Under the pieces are notes generated by a model that was not told where the DNA came from, searched no databases, and saw only the letters and a program-made list of their open reading frames with translations. Position numbers and translations under genes: made by a program. Below, one piece after another: positions 5,520 to 14,600 of a stretch of 24,158 bases of DNA. The DNA is taken from positions 1 through 24,158 of the forward strand of contig CAMYZK010000006.1 of the NCBI GenBank assembly GCA_947303825.1, written 5' to 3'. Each line of letters begins with the position of its first letter. Position 1 is the first letter of the stretch. Origin of the DNA: an uncultured Prevotella sp. (GTDB lineage Bacteria; Bacteroidota; Bacteroidia; Bacteroidales; Bacteroidaceae).

Positions 5520-7487
5520 ATGAAAGAGTTCCTTCAAGTACTCAGGAGATTTGTGCCTCCCTATAAGAAATACCTTGTGCTGTCGGTGGTGTTCAATATC
5601 CTCTCTGCCCTGCTCAACATCTTCTCCTTTGCTGCCCTTATTCCCATATTGCAGATACTCTTCGAGACAGGCGACGCTGAGGCCGCCACACATTGGATGA
5701 GCTGGGACTGGGGCAACGTGCAGGACGTGCTGATGAACAATCTGAACTACACGGTGAACAGCCTCATAGCCAGCTATGGCAAGATCACCACACTGCTCTT
5801 CATTGGCATCTTCCTTGCAGTCACCACGGCCATGAAGACGGGAGCCTACTTCCTCTCTTCGGCCACCATTATCCCCATACGCACGGGTGTGGTGCGCGAC
5901 ATACGCAACCAGCTCTATCGCAAGATAACATCGTTGCCGCTGGGCTTCTTCAGTGAGGAGCGCAAGGGCGACATCATAGCGCGAATGAGCGGCGACGTGC
6001 AGGAGGTGGAGTCGAGCATCATGTCGAGCCTCGACATGCTCTTCAAGAATCCCATACTCATCTTTGTCTATTTTGCCACACTCCTCTTCGTCTCGTGGCA
6101 GCTCACACTCTTCACCATCGTCTTCGTGCCCGTATTCGGATGGTTCATGGGGCTGGTGGGACGCAAGCTTAAGCGCCGCAGCATAGAGGCACAGGCACTG
6201 TGGAGCGACACCATGAGCCAGGTGGAGGAGACACTGGGCGGACTGCGCATCATCAAGGCGTTCTGTGCAGAGAAGACCATGAACGGCCGTTTCGACGAGG
6301 TTAACTCGCACTATCGCAACGACATCATGCGCGTCAACATACGCCAGTCCATGGCCCATCCCATGAGCGAGTTCCTCGGCACTGTAATGATTATCATCGT
6401 GCTCTGGTTCGGAGGCATCCTCGTCATCAACAACCATGCTATCACAGGACCGTCGTTCATATACTATATGGTGATACTGTACAGCATCATACAGCCGTTG
6501 AAAGACTTCTCCAAGGCAGGCTACAACATTCCCAAGGGACTGGCATCGATGGAGCGAATAGACAAGATACTCATGGCCGAGAACAATATCAAGGAGCCCG
6601 AACATCCCAGACATATCAGCTCGTTTGAGCACCAGATAGAGTTCCGCCATGTGTGGTTTGGGTATAGGGAGGAGACCCATGAGTCCTATGGGCCCAATGA
6701 GGCCAATAAGCCCCGTGAGGCCCATGAGTCCCATGATATTATCTGGGTGCTCAAGGACATCAACCTTGTCATTCCCAAGGGAAAGACCATTGCACTGGTG
6801 GGGCAGAGCGGCGGAGGCAAGTCTACGCTGGTAGATCTCATACCACGCTACTATGACGTGCAGAAGGGCGAAGTGCTCATTGACGGCATCAACGTCAGAG
6901 ACCTGAGCCTCCACGACCTGCGCTCGCTCATCGGCAATGTCAACCAGGAGGCCATACTCTTCAACGACTCTTTCAGAAACAATATTGCTTTCGGAACGGC
7001 CTCCCTGTCGTCGCCCGAGGGAGATTCCATCTCTGGCAAGCAGACAACAGAAGCACCTTCAGGAGAAGTAGGGGAGGATTTGGGACCTGTTATTGATGCC
7101 GCACGCATTGCCAATGCCTACGACTTTATCATGCAGTCGGAGAAAGGCTTTGACACGAACATTGGCGACCGTGGAGGAAGGCTGTCGGGAGGTCAGCGGC
7201 AGCGTGTGTCCATAGCACGTGCCATACTTAAGAACCCCCCGATACTCATCCTTGACGAGGCTACCAGTGCCCTCGATACAGAGAGCGAGCGCCTGGTGCA
7301 GGATGCCCTGGAGCGGCTCATGAAGACACGCACCACGGTGGCCATTGCCCACCGACTGTCTACTATCAAGAATGCCGACGAGATATGCGTGTTGCACGAG
7401 GGGCAGATAGTGGAGCGTGGCACCCACGACCAGCTGCTTGCCATTGACGGTTACTACAAGAAGCTGCACGACATGCAGCAGGTGTAG
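5520..7487 (+). CDS. MsbA-like ABC exporter (permease-ATPase fusion)
   Basis: The protein has 655 residues from the ATG at 5520. An N-terminal six-helix exporter domain (about 15-330) is followed by a nucleotide-binding domain with Walker A GQSGGGKS (428-435), Q-loop Q476, signature LSGGQ (555-559), Walker B ILILDEA (575-581) and the H-loop histidine H611. The family moves lipids, lipid A precursors or other hydrophobic compounds across the inner membrane as a homodimer. MsbA-like is the best label, but the substrate is not determined by sequence. Two stretches are unusual: a 3-residue-period insertion (about 384-406, HES/NEA/REA units) just before Walker A, and about 30 extra residues (about 492-523) between the Q-loop and the signature. 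All catalytic motifs are intact. Confidence 0.9.
   Translation: MKEFLQVLRRFVPPYKKYLVLSVVFNILSALLNIFSFAALIPILQILFETGDAEAATHWMSWDWGNVQDVLMNNLNYTVNSLIASYGKITTLLFIGIFLAVTTAMKTGAYFLSSATIIPIRTGVVRDIRNQLYRKITSLPLGFFSEERKGDIIARMSGDVQEVESSIMSSLDMLFKNPILIFVYFATLLFVSWQLTLFTIVFVPVFGWFMGLVGRKLKRRSIEAQALWSDTMSQVEETLGGLRIIKAFCAEKTMNGRFDEVNSHYRNDIMRVNIRQSMAHPMSEFLGTVMIIIVLWFGGILVINNHAITGPSFIYYMVILYSIIQPLKDFSKAGYNIPKGLASMERIDKILMAENNIKEPEHPRHISSFEHQIEFRHVWFGYREETHESYGPNEANKPREAHESHDIIWVLKDINLVIPKGKTIALVGQSGGGKSTLVDLIPRYYDVQKGEVLIDGINVRDLSLHDLRSLIGNVNQEAILFNDSFRNNIAFGTASLSSPEGDSISGKQTTEAPSGEVGEDLGPVIDAARIANAYDFIMQSEKGFDTNIGDRGGRLSGGQRQRVSIARAILKNPPILILDEATSALDTESERLVQDALERLMKTRTTVAIAHRLSTIKNADEICVLHEGQIVERGTHDQLLAIDGYYKKLHDMQQV
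6676..6738 (+). repeat. Seven 9-nt units inside the ABC exporter gene
   Basis: Seven consecutive 9-nt units (CCCATGAGT, CCTATGGGC, CCAATGAGG, CCAATAAGC, CCCGTGAGG, CCCATGAGT, CCCATGATA) encode a three-residue periodic stretch. The unit length keeps the frame. The insertion sits in a surface loop of the ATPase domain, before the strand that leads into Walker A. Confidence 0.85.
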
Positions 7488-7520
7488 TGACTGAAACAAA
7501 TCGAAACAGCTCCGTTCAAC

Positions 7521-7548
7521 GTTGAACGTTCACTTTTCAACGTTCAAC
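7521..7548. terminator. Hairpin between convergent genes
   Basis: GTTGAACGTT (7521-7530) and AACGTTCAAC (7539-7548) form a perfect 10-bp stem with an 8-nt loop, overlapping the stop codon of the Omp28-like gene. A 14-nt palindrome, GTTCAACGTTGAAC, lies at 7514-7527. The position between converging genes fits a bidirectional terminator, though no strong T-tract follows. Confidence 0.5.
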
Positions 7549-9375
7549 ATTCACCTTGCGCGTTGTGCCGTCGGCCATCTTTAAGATGGTCAGTCCACGG
7601 CTGTTGCCGCTGACGCGACGCCCGTCTATGCTGTAGCGCAGGACAGGGCAGGAAGCGGAGGTGGCGGCGGTGGTGATGGCCGACTGTATTGCGGGAGTTA
7701 CCACAGCACAGTTCTCTACAATGCAGTTGGTGGGGTTGCTGCTATCGTAGGGCGCGATGAAGGCTACTACCTTCAGGTCGTCTTTCTTCCACTCGGGGAG
7801 CAGGCTGAAGGTGTATGTATATTGGGCTGTGTTGTCTTCTTCCCACTCAATGGGCTCACCCCAGGTGGCGTTGACGGCACGCAGCACATGCTGATGAATG
7901 AACTGTCCGGAGGCTCCACTCTGCGAATGGGCTTTGACGTTGTCTTCGGTAAGAAAGAGCGTAATGCGTGGCGGCAGGCTACTGAACTCCCATCCCTGCT
8001 CGCAGAGGGCAGTGACATCGATGGCCGTGCCCTCGGCGTTGAACTCGGCCTGGAGGTCGATGTTTACATAAGCCGGTTCGCCAAGGAAGCTCTCCACTCT
8101 TGACTTATAGCCTGCAGCAGAACCCTGACGGCTCTCTACGGGAGTGTGGCCGTCGAAGGCGTAGCGGTTGTACATGAAAGCAGGTGCGTAGGTGCCGCCA
8201 CCGTCGTTATAGAACCATGTGTACTGGTTGGAGGCATCGATGGTGAGCCAGTCGGTGCCGAAGCCAGCATGATGGCAGGCTACGGCCACACGGCTTGCCT
8301 CGTTGGGATAGGTAGAGAAGAACGATGCCAGGCCTGCTGCAGCCTCTGGGCAGTAGCCGCAATACTCGGTGGTGAACTCCTCGATGAGCACGTTGCGCGG
8401 CCAGCTCTTCAGCGTGGCCACCGTTGTCAGGGTGCCCCTGGCACTGTTGGCGGGCGAGGTGTTCTCGTTGCCGTTAACGCGGGTGATGGTGATAACTCTC
8501 TCCGACGTACCTGGCGCGGCATCGGACTCCATGGGGAAGGCTACGGAGGCAGTCTCCTGGTACATGATGCCGGCGGTGGATATGGTCTTCTCGCTAGTGG
8601 TGACACCAGCCGTAGTGACGGTATAAGACAGGCTGGTGATATTGTCCTTGCCGCCGTTGGTGATACTCACGGGCACATCGACAGTCTTGCCAAGCTCGAC
8701 AACGGCAGGCTCGAAGTCGTGGGGTGTAACGATGTTCTGGGGATAGGTGCCCCCGTCGAGCAGTACCTGAAGGGCAAGCTTGCCATAGCCGTCTAGGGGC
8801 TGCCACTGGGGTACGCTGTTGGAAGTCTTTAGGAAGAGGGAGTTTTCTGCATAATCACCACCCACGGGGATGCAGTAGTCGGCTCGCTTGATGGTAATGG
8901 TGAAGCCCACATACACAGCCTCGTTGTTTATTTCGGAGGGAGTCTTGAGCTGGATGTCGTTGGCTCCGTTGCTGAGGTTCTTTACTGTGATGCTCTGATA
9001 GTAGTCGGCTTTGCTGGCTGCCGACGGCAGCTGCTTGGATATCCATACGCTGGCACCGCTGATGATGGTTGCCTTGTTCAGGTGGAAGCGTATGGCCTTG
9101 ATGGTGCTAGGGCCAGCCAGCTCATGATTGGCGGGTATGAGGATGGCGCAGTCGAATGTCTCTGCCTGCTGCGTACCAAGATATGACACACTCTCGTTGC
9201 CTACGAAATATCCCCACCACATCTGGCTGCTGGTGGGATTGATGGTGGCTGTCATCTGGATGCCGGAGGGGGATGCTGCCTGATGCCTCTCTGCACGCGG
9301 CTCTGCCTGTAGCACCTGGGCCTGCAGGCCTAATGTCAAAAACAATGAAATGGTAAGAAGTAAATACTTTTTCAT
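7537..9375 (-). CDS. Omp28-related secreted protein with a CGYC thioredoxin-like motif
   Basis: The 612-residue protein is read from the ATG at 9375. The longer frame begins at 9441, at the predicted transcription start, and lacks a signal peptide. Signal peptide MKKYLLLTISLFLTLGLQAQ; an N-terminal beta-rich region (about 30-330); then an Omp28-type domain starting at WPRNVLIEEFT with CGYC at 339-342, a thioredoxin-like redox motif; finally a short C-terminal tail, YSIDGRRVSG then GLTILKMADGTTRKVNV. This resembles the cell-surface sorting tails common on Prevotella secreted proteins. The Omp28 family was named from a Porphyromonas outer-membrane protein; its role is unclear. The gene is monocistronic, with a good promoter at 9450-9480. 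Confidence 0.8.
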   Translation of the reverse strand: MKKYLLLTISLFLTLGLQAQVLQAEPRAERHQAASPSGIQMTATINPTSSQMWWGYFVGNESVSYLGTQQAETFDCAILIPANHELAGPSTIKAIRFHLNKATIISGASVWISKQLPSAASKADYYQSITVKNLSNGANDIQLKTPSEINNEAVYVGFTITIKRADYCIPVGGDYAENSLFLKTSNSVPQWQPLDGYGKLALQVLLDGGTYPQNIVTPHDFEPAVVELGKTVDVPVSITNGGKDNITSLSYTVTTAGVTTSEKTISTAGIMYQETASVAFPMESDAAPGTSERVITITRVNGNENTSPANSARGTLTTVATLKSWPRNVLIEEFTTEYCGYCPEAAAGLASFFSTYPNEASRVAVACHHAGFGTDWLTIDASNQYTWFYNDGGGTYAPAFMYNRYAFDGHTPVESRQGSAAGYKSRVESFLGEPAYVNIDLQAEFNAEGTAIDVTALCEQGWEFSSLPPRITLFLTEDNVKAHSQSGASGQFIHQHVLRAVNATWGEPIEWEEDNTAQYTYTFSLLPEWKKDDLKVVAFIAPYDSSNPTNCIVENCAVVTPAIQSAITTAATSASCPVLRYSIDGRRVSGNSRGLTILKMADGTTRKVNVER

Positions 9376-9449
9376 ATATCGGTGTTTTTTGTGTTTATCT
9401 TCTGAGGGTTCCATATACAGGGAGTAGAGGGGAAAATGCAATCACTCGG

Positions 9450-9480
9450 CAAAGGTAGGTATTTCTTCTGATATGAGCAA
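9450..9480 (-). promoter_or_regulatory. Promoter of the Omp28-like gene
   Basis: On the minus strand TTG (9478-9480), 20 nt and TACCTTTG (9450-9457) match the Bacteroidetes consensus. Transcription would start near 9443, leaving a leader of about 68 nt to the ATG at 9375. Confidence 0.75.
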
Positions 9481-9504
9481 GGAAATGTAAAGAAAAGATG
9501 GGTG

Positions 9505-9617
9505 TAAAGAAAAGATGCTTGCGCGAACTCACTTCGGACAAGCATCTTATAGAAAAAATGTACTAAAAGCAAACAATAACCTAAAACAAATCTAACTAAC
9601 TCTATGAAACACTTTTC
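9505..9617 (-). ncRNA. Candidate small RNA or attenuated leader
   Basis: A complete promoter (9624-9653) predicts a start near 9617. About 70 nt downstream a strong hairpin follows: a 10-bp outer stem (9539-9548 with 9512-9521), a small internal loop and an inner CGAA/TTCG stem with a GTGAG loop, then a T-rich stretch (TTTTCTTTAC). The predicted transcript is about 110 nt. It holds only trivial reading frames (MKSVS at its start). It may be an independent small RNA, or an upstream leader of the Omp28-like gene where the hairpin acts as an attenuator. No known RNA family was recognised. Confidence 0.45.
9512..9548 (-). terminator. Hairpin ending the candidate small RNA
   Basis: AAGATGCTTG pairs with CAAGCATCTT over 10 bp, and an inner 4-bp CGAA/TTCG stem extends it. 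On the minus strand it is followed by TTCTTTACACC, a moderate T-tract. Confidence 0.6.
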
Positions 9618-9623
9618 ATGTTG

Positions 9624-9653
9624 CAAAGGTAGCTCATTTCAATTGTCCCACAA
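9624..9653 (-). promoter_or_regulatory. Promoter of the candidate small RNA
   Basis: On the minus strand TTG (9651-9653, within TTTTG), 19 nt and TACCTTTG (9624-9631) form a consensus promoter that lies about 250 nt before any start codon. Confidence 0.7.
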
Positions 9654-9674
9654 AAGGTTTCTCCCTAAACAAGA

Positions 9675-9710
9675 GGGGGATTTTCCCTATTGTTTTAAGG
9701 AAAATCCCCC
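9675..9710 (-). terminator. Terminator of the SusC/SusD-fasciclin operon
   Basis: GGGGGATTTTCC (9675-9686) and GGAAAATCCCCC (9699-9710) form a perfect 12-bp stem with a 12-nt loop, 26 nt after the susD2 stop codon. On the minus strand TCTTGTTT follows. It is the strongest hairpin of the window and marks the operon end. Confidence 0.8.
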
Positions 9711-9735
9711 CTGTGGTATTGCCTAGGCTGAAGTG

Positions 9736-11610
9736 CTAGTAGCCTACAGCCCCATTGTGCCAGCGTAGGTACCAGTTGCGCGGGTCGGCAATAATGTTGC
9801 CGATGGCACTCATGCTGCTGCTGTTGAAATAGCCGTTGCGGGCCGTGATGAATCGTTTCATGTAAGCTCCTGGGTCGTCTCTGCGCAGGGCAAAGCGCAT
9901 GAGGTCGTAGAAGCGTGTTCCCTCGAAGGCGAGTTCCAGGGCTCCCTCGTCGTTAAGCATGTCGTCGACTACTTCCTGCTGCTCCTTGATGAGCTGTGCG
10001 CGCTTGGCGGCATCGGGCTCTATGGTGTCGTTGGGCAGGCGGTAGTACTCGTTGAGCGGTGTCCAGCCTGAGCCACGGCTGTGTATGCCGAGGGTGTTGC
10101 CTTTCTTGGTGCTTGTCCCGATGAGCTGCTCAACATCGTATATGACATAGCGGTCGGAGCTGGCGGGGAAGTCGAACTGGTTGAAGTAAAGCGAGTCGGC
10201 AACGGTGTTGTAGTAGGGGCGTACCTCCTCATTGATGACGGTGTTGTTGAGGCCGTTTGACAGTATCATAAATGCCATGCGAGGGTAACCGGCCATGTTG
10301 AGGGCCTCGGCCATGCGCAGGTAGACCATCTGGCGACGCAGGATGGGCACGTTGCGTGACGAGCTGTTCCACTTGTAGATGGACTGGTAGTTGTCTATGC
10401 GCTCTGAAGTGCCGTTGGAGTAAGTTACCGTTACGTTCTCAAGGTTGTCCCATACTTGCGACAGGCGCAGGTCGCCGCTGAGGTTGTTGGTAAGGCCATG
10501 AGGGGCATAGCTCACAGTGGAGCCGTTGCTCGACACAAGGCAGTTGTACTGGGCTTCAGAGATTTCCTTCAGGCCTGTAGAAGGAACGATGGTTGCCTTG
10601 TAGTCGTTTTCCTCCCTACTGTTGAAGAGCAGGCGCAGCTGGCTGTAGTTGGGCTCTGAAGGCAGAGAGTCGCCTGCTATGACGGTGATGAGCTCGCTGT
10701 TGGCGGTGTAGTTGCCTTCGTTGCCGCCCGAGAAGGAAGAGCTCCACTCGTCACGGGGACGGTTGTAAGAGCTGGTGTTCAAGGGCCAGTAGGTACGAGC
10801 CACGCCTGTAGGATAGCTGGAGTTGTTGCCGTTGCGCTCATTGATGTAGTTGTAGTAGCACAGTGCTGCCTCGCGATAGTTGGACTCGCTGCCGCCCGCC
10901 CACAGGTAGAGGTCGCCCAGGATGACCCATAGCGGATAGTAGAAGTAGCGCGAGTCTACGCTCTGCACTTTGCCAATGAGCGGGATGTCGTGGCCATAGA
11001 GGGTGGTGAGAGGCTTGAGGTCGTTGATGAAGTAGCTGCAGATGTCTTGCAGCTCATACATGCTGTACTTCTTCTCTGCGTCCTCCTCGCTGAGAATAGG
11101 GTCGGTGACGAAAGGCACACGCCCGTAGTTGATAACCAGCTGCAGGTATGTCCATGCACGTATGGCCTTGATAACGGTGTACTCACGCATGAAGATATAC
11201 TCGTTGCGATTGTTCTTCAGGGCAGTGTCGGCATGGGCAATGTAGTAGTTGCAGTTGTTGATGACGGCGTAGTAGTCTTTGGGCGAGTTGTAGATGTTGT
11301 CGTCGCTGATGTTGAACGATGCAATCTCACGCAGGTTAGCATCGGCCTCATCGGTAAGGCTCACCAGGTCGCCGCGCAGCTCACCCAGCAGGATGGTGCG
11401 GTCGCCAAGGGCTTCCAGCTTGGAGAGGATGCCCGTTAGCGAGTAGATGGTGTCTACGGCGTTGTTGAGATGCTCATTGTCATAGTAGATGACGTGCTCT
11501 GACTCCTGCTCAAAGAAGTCCTCGCATGACACGAGCGAAACGCTGAATGACAGATAACCAATGATAAAGGCGAAGCCTACCAGAAGTTGTTTTCTTATCT
11601 TAGTAACCAT
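9736..11610 (-). CDS. SusD/RagB-family surface lipoprotein (susD2)
   Basis: The 624-residue protein has a lipoprotein signal with the cysteine at residue 29 (SLVSC). It continues C-E-D, the kind of acidic sequence that sends Bacteroidetes lipoproteins to the cell surface. SusD family features include an N-terminal helical region (DTIYSLTGILSKL), TPR-like helices (REYTVIKAIRAWTYLQLVINYGRVPFVTDPIL) and the C-terminal signature ELAFEGTRFYDLMR (559-572). SusD proteins form the lid over the SusC channel and bind the ligand. It pairs with susC2, 34 nt upstream, and is the last gene of the operon. The ligand is not deducible. Confidence 0.92.
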   Translation of the reverse strand: MVTKIRKQLLVGFAFIIGYLSFSVSLVSCEDFFEQESEHVIYYDNEHLNNAVDTIYSLTGILSKLEALGDRTILLGELRGDLVSLTDEADANLREIASFNISDDNIYNSPKDYYAVINNCNYYIAHADTALKNNRNEYIFMREYTVIKAIRAWTYLQLVINYGRVPFVTDPILSEEDAEKKYSMYELQDICSYFINDLKPLTTLYGHDIPLIGKVQSVDSRYFYYPLWVILGDLYLWAGGSESNYREAALCYYNYINERNGNNSSYPTGVARTYWPLNTSSYNRPRDEWSSSFSGGNEGNYTANSELITVIAGDSLPSEPNYSQLRLLFNSREENDYKATIVPSTGLKEISEAQYNCLVSSNGSTVSYAPHGLTNNLSGDLRLSQVWDNLENVTVTYSNGTSERIDNYQSIYKWNSSSRNVPILRRQMVYLRMAEALNMAGYPRMAFMILSNGLNNTVINEEVRPYYNTVADSLYFNQFDFPASSDRYVIYDVEQLIGTSTKKGNTLGIHSRGSGWTPLNEYYRLPNDTIEPDAAKRAQLIKEQQEVVDDMLNDEGALELAFEGTRFYDLMRFALRRDDPGAYMKRFITARNGYFNSSSMSAIGNIIADPRNWYLRWHNGAVGY

Positions 11611-11644
11611 AATGTTAAATATTCAATGTTCAAGGTTCAATATT

Positions 11645-14600
11645 TTACAGGTTAATCTTCACACCGGCCACTATGCTGCGGCTCTGTGGCAGCTGACCCA
11701 GGTCTATGCCCTGTCCTAGGACACTGTTGGTCATGGAGAACTCGGGGTCGCTTCCCAGATACTTGGTGAAGGTGAGCAGGTTGTTGCCTCTAATCCAGAA
11801 CTGCATTCCCTGTATGTACTCAGACTTCATGGGAAGGTCGTAACTTAGTGTTACAGACTTCAGACGCAGGTATGAGCCGTCTTCTATCCAGCGGTCGCTG
11901 AAGCGTGCGTTGCCCATGGGGTCTTGGAAGGTGATGCGTGGAATGTCGGTCTGCATGCCCTCTGACTGCCAGCGGCGCTGCAAGGCTGTGGTCTGGTTCA
12001 TGAAACGCTGTCCGCCCTCCAGCTGCGAGCGCATGTAGTTGTACACATCGTTGCCCAGCGAATAGTTGAAGTTGACGTCGAGCTTCAGACGCTTCCATGC
12101 CACTGTGGTGAAGATGTTGCCGTAGATGTCGGGGTTGGGGTCGCCAATGATGGTCATGTCTTTCTCATCGATGACACCATCGCGCTGCAGGTCAACGAAC
12201 TGCATGTCGCCTGCACCGAAGTAGTGCCGGTCCACACCATTTTCGTCTACTATGTACAGGGGCTTGCCGCCCAGACCGGCTTTGATGGCATCGCCGCTGG
12301 TGGCATAGACGCCAGCAGTCTTGTAGCCGTAGAACAGGTTGGCTGCCTGGCCTACCTGAGTGCGTATGGTGGCACCGTAGATCTGGGTGTCAAGATGGTC
12401 GGCACCGTCGGACAGCTGAGTAATCTTGTTCTTGTAGTGGCCGACGGTGGCACCTACCTGCCAGAGCCAGTCTTTGGCTGCGATAACCTTCACGCGGGCT
12501 GTGACGTCAAATCCTTCATTCTCCAGCTTGCCGCCGTTTGACCAGTTCTGGTCTATTCCAGAGAGGAATCCGAGGGCACGGTGCTGAAGCAGGTTGCTGG
12601 TCTTGGAACGGAAGTAGTTGATGCCAAGGCTCAGACGGTTGTTCAAGAACGTTGACTCCATGCCTACATTGAAGCGGCGGGTGGTCTCCCACTGCACATT
12701 GTTGTTGCCAATGCCCTCAAAGGCGAGAGCAGTGACAGAGTGCAGGAACTGTGTTGAGCTGAAATAGCTGCTGGCGGCATAGATGTCGATGTCGTCGTTG
12801 CCACTGATATCATAGCCGGCAGTAAGGCGCAGATAGTCGATGCCGTTGATGCCTGCCATCCAAGGCTCGTTGGTAACTACCCACGATGCCTGAACTCCAG
12901 GGAACACGCCCCAGGCCACGCCGCCCAGCTTCAGGCCGTCGGCATCCTTGCCGAAGCGTGAAGAGCCGTCAACGGCTACGCTGGCCTGCAGGTAGTAGCG
13001 ACCCTTATAGCTGTACTCGCCCTGAGCATACCACGACATGTTGTTCCAGTTCTCGTTGATGCCCAAGTCGGTAGCATTGCGCAATGACGACGACATGAAC
13101 GGTGTCTTATCGTTGCCGGTGTTGTAGCCTAGCTGAGAGTTCATTGTGTAGCTCTCCCAGTTGATGCGTACTCCGCCGAAGGCCTTTATGGCATGTGCGC
13201 CGAAGCGGTTGTGCCAGTCCAGACGGGTGTCGCTCTGCACGGAGTTCTGCTTGGAGGCCAGCGAACGTACCTCGTTGTCTACAAACTCATTGACGTTGGT
13301 AACGAAATACGAGGGAACGCCGTTGATGGGCACATAGAACTTCTCGTTGGTGTTCACCAGGTTGTAGCTGAAGTGCTCTGACAGTGACAGATGGGGGTTG
13401 AAAGTGTACTTCGGCGTGATGGTGAGGTTGAGCATGGAGTTCTCGAAGCGGTTCTTGATGTCTCCGTCGGCATACTCGTTGATGGCGGCAGGGTTGGCCA
13501 GCTGCCAGTTGTAGCGGGTATAGGTGGAGAGGGCCTCGCTGAGGTAGTCTTCTGATTCTACGTCGTAGTGGTCGCTGTTAAGGCCGCCGCGTGAATAGGT
13601 GTAGGGGCTGAGGAACGGACTCTTGACGTAGGCCAGGAAAGCCGGGCTGGTAGGCGTTCCTGCATCGTAACCCTCAGGAGCACCGTCGTTGCGCAGGTTG
13701 CGTGTGGTGTTGCCGAAGGATGCATCGAAGCGCACTGCAAGGTTCTTGGTGAGCTCAATGTCGGTGTTGAATCTTATGTTCAAGCGGTTCATGCCATTGT
13801 CCTTCAGGGTGCTCTGCGCCGAGGTGTAGCCTACGGAGAGGTTGTAGTTGGCCACATCGTCACCGCCCTCCACGTTGATACCGTAGTTCTGTGAGAAGGC
13901 CGTGCGGTAGATAAGGTCTTTCCAGTCGGTGTTCTGATGGTACTTGGTATACCAGTAGTAGTTGGGATCGGAGTTGAGGAAGGTGAACTCGCTGAGCAGT
14001 GTCTTGGTGCTCTTGAGCATCTCACTGGCGTAGTTGCGGTATTCTTCTGCTCCCATCACGGAGATGTATTTTGGCTCCAGTGTCACACCGGCCGATACAT
14101 TGGCGGTGATGCGCGTAGCCATCGACTTATTGCGCTTTGTCTGTATGAGAATGACACCGTTTGCACCCTTTGAGCCGTAGAGGGCGGTGCCGTTGCGCAG
14201 CACTGTGACCTTCTCTATGTCGGCAGGGTTCAGGTTACTGAGGATGTCGTTGTAGAATCCCTCGTGCAGCAGCTCGCGTCCGTATTGCTGGTCTATGATG
14301 ACATCGTCGATGACAACCAGTGGCTGTGCGTTGACGTTGAGCGAGTTAAGACCTTGTACAAACATGACGCTGCCCACGCCGGGAGTGCCGTTATGACTTA
14401 TGGTGTGTACCACTCCTCCCAGCTGGTTCTGTATCTCGTCTTTGATATTGATGGCACTGGTGTACTTGAAGTCGGTAGCCCACTGCTCGTTGCGGATGTT
14501 GGTCTGCTGACTATGCTCGGCAGTAAAGGCTGTGGGATAGAGCATTACGGTCTTCTGACCCTCTGCGCTGACAAGTCCCAGCCTTACGGGATTGTAGTCG

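Larger units (their letters stand above)
9376..9735. other. Regulatory intergenic region before the Omp28-like gene
   Basis: This 360-nt gap holds, on the minus strand: the operon-end hairpin (9675-9710), a promoter (9624-9653), a candidate small RNA or leader ending in a hairpin (9512-9548), a second promoter (9450-9480) and the Omp28 leader. A tandem repeat of GTAAAGAAAAGATG (9487-9500 and 9504-9517) overlaps the hairpin base. No protein-coding gene is seen. Confidence 0.7.

Noticed and set aside
5430..6914. 494-codon minus-strand frame opposite the ABC exporter
   Set aside because: It mirrors a gene with complete ABC motifs, has no signal, domain or start context, and is rich in His, Glu and Leu as antisense frames usually are.
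9376..9441. Upstream start (9441) for the Omp28-like gene
   Set aside because: It lies at the predicted transcription start and would bury the signal peptide 22 residues inside the protein.
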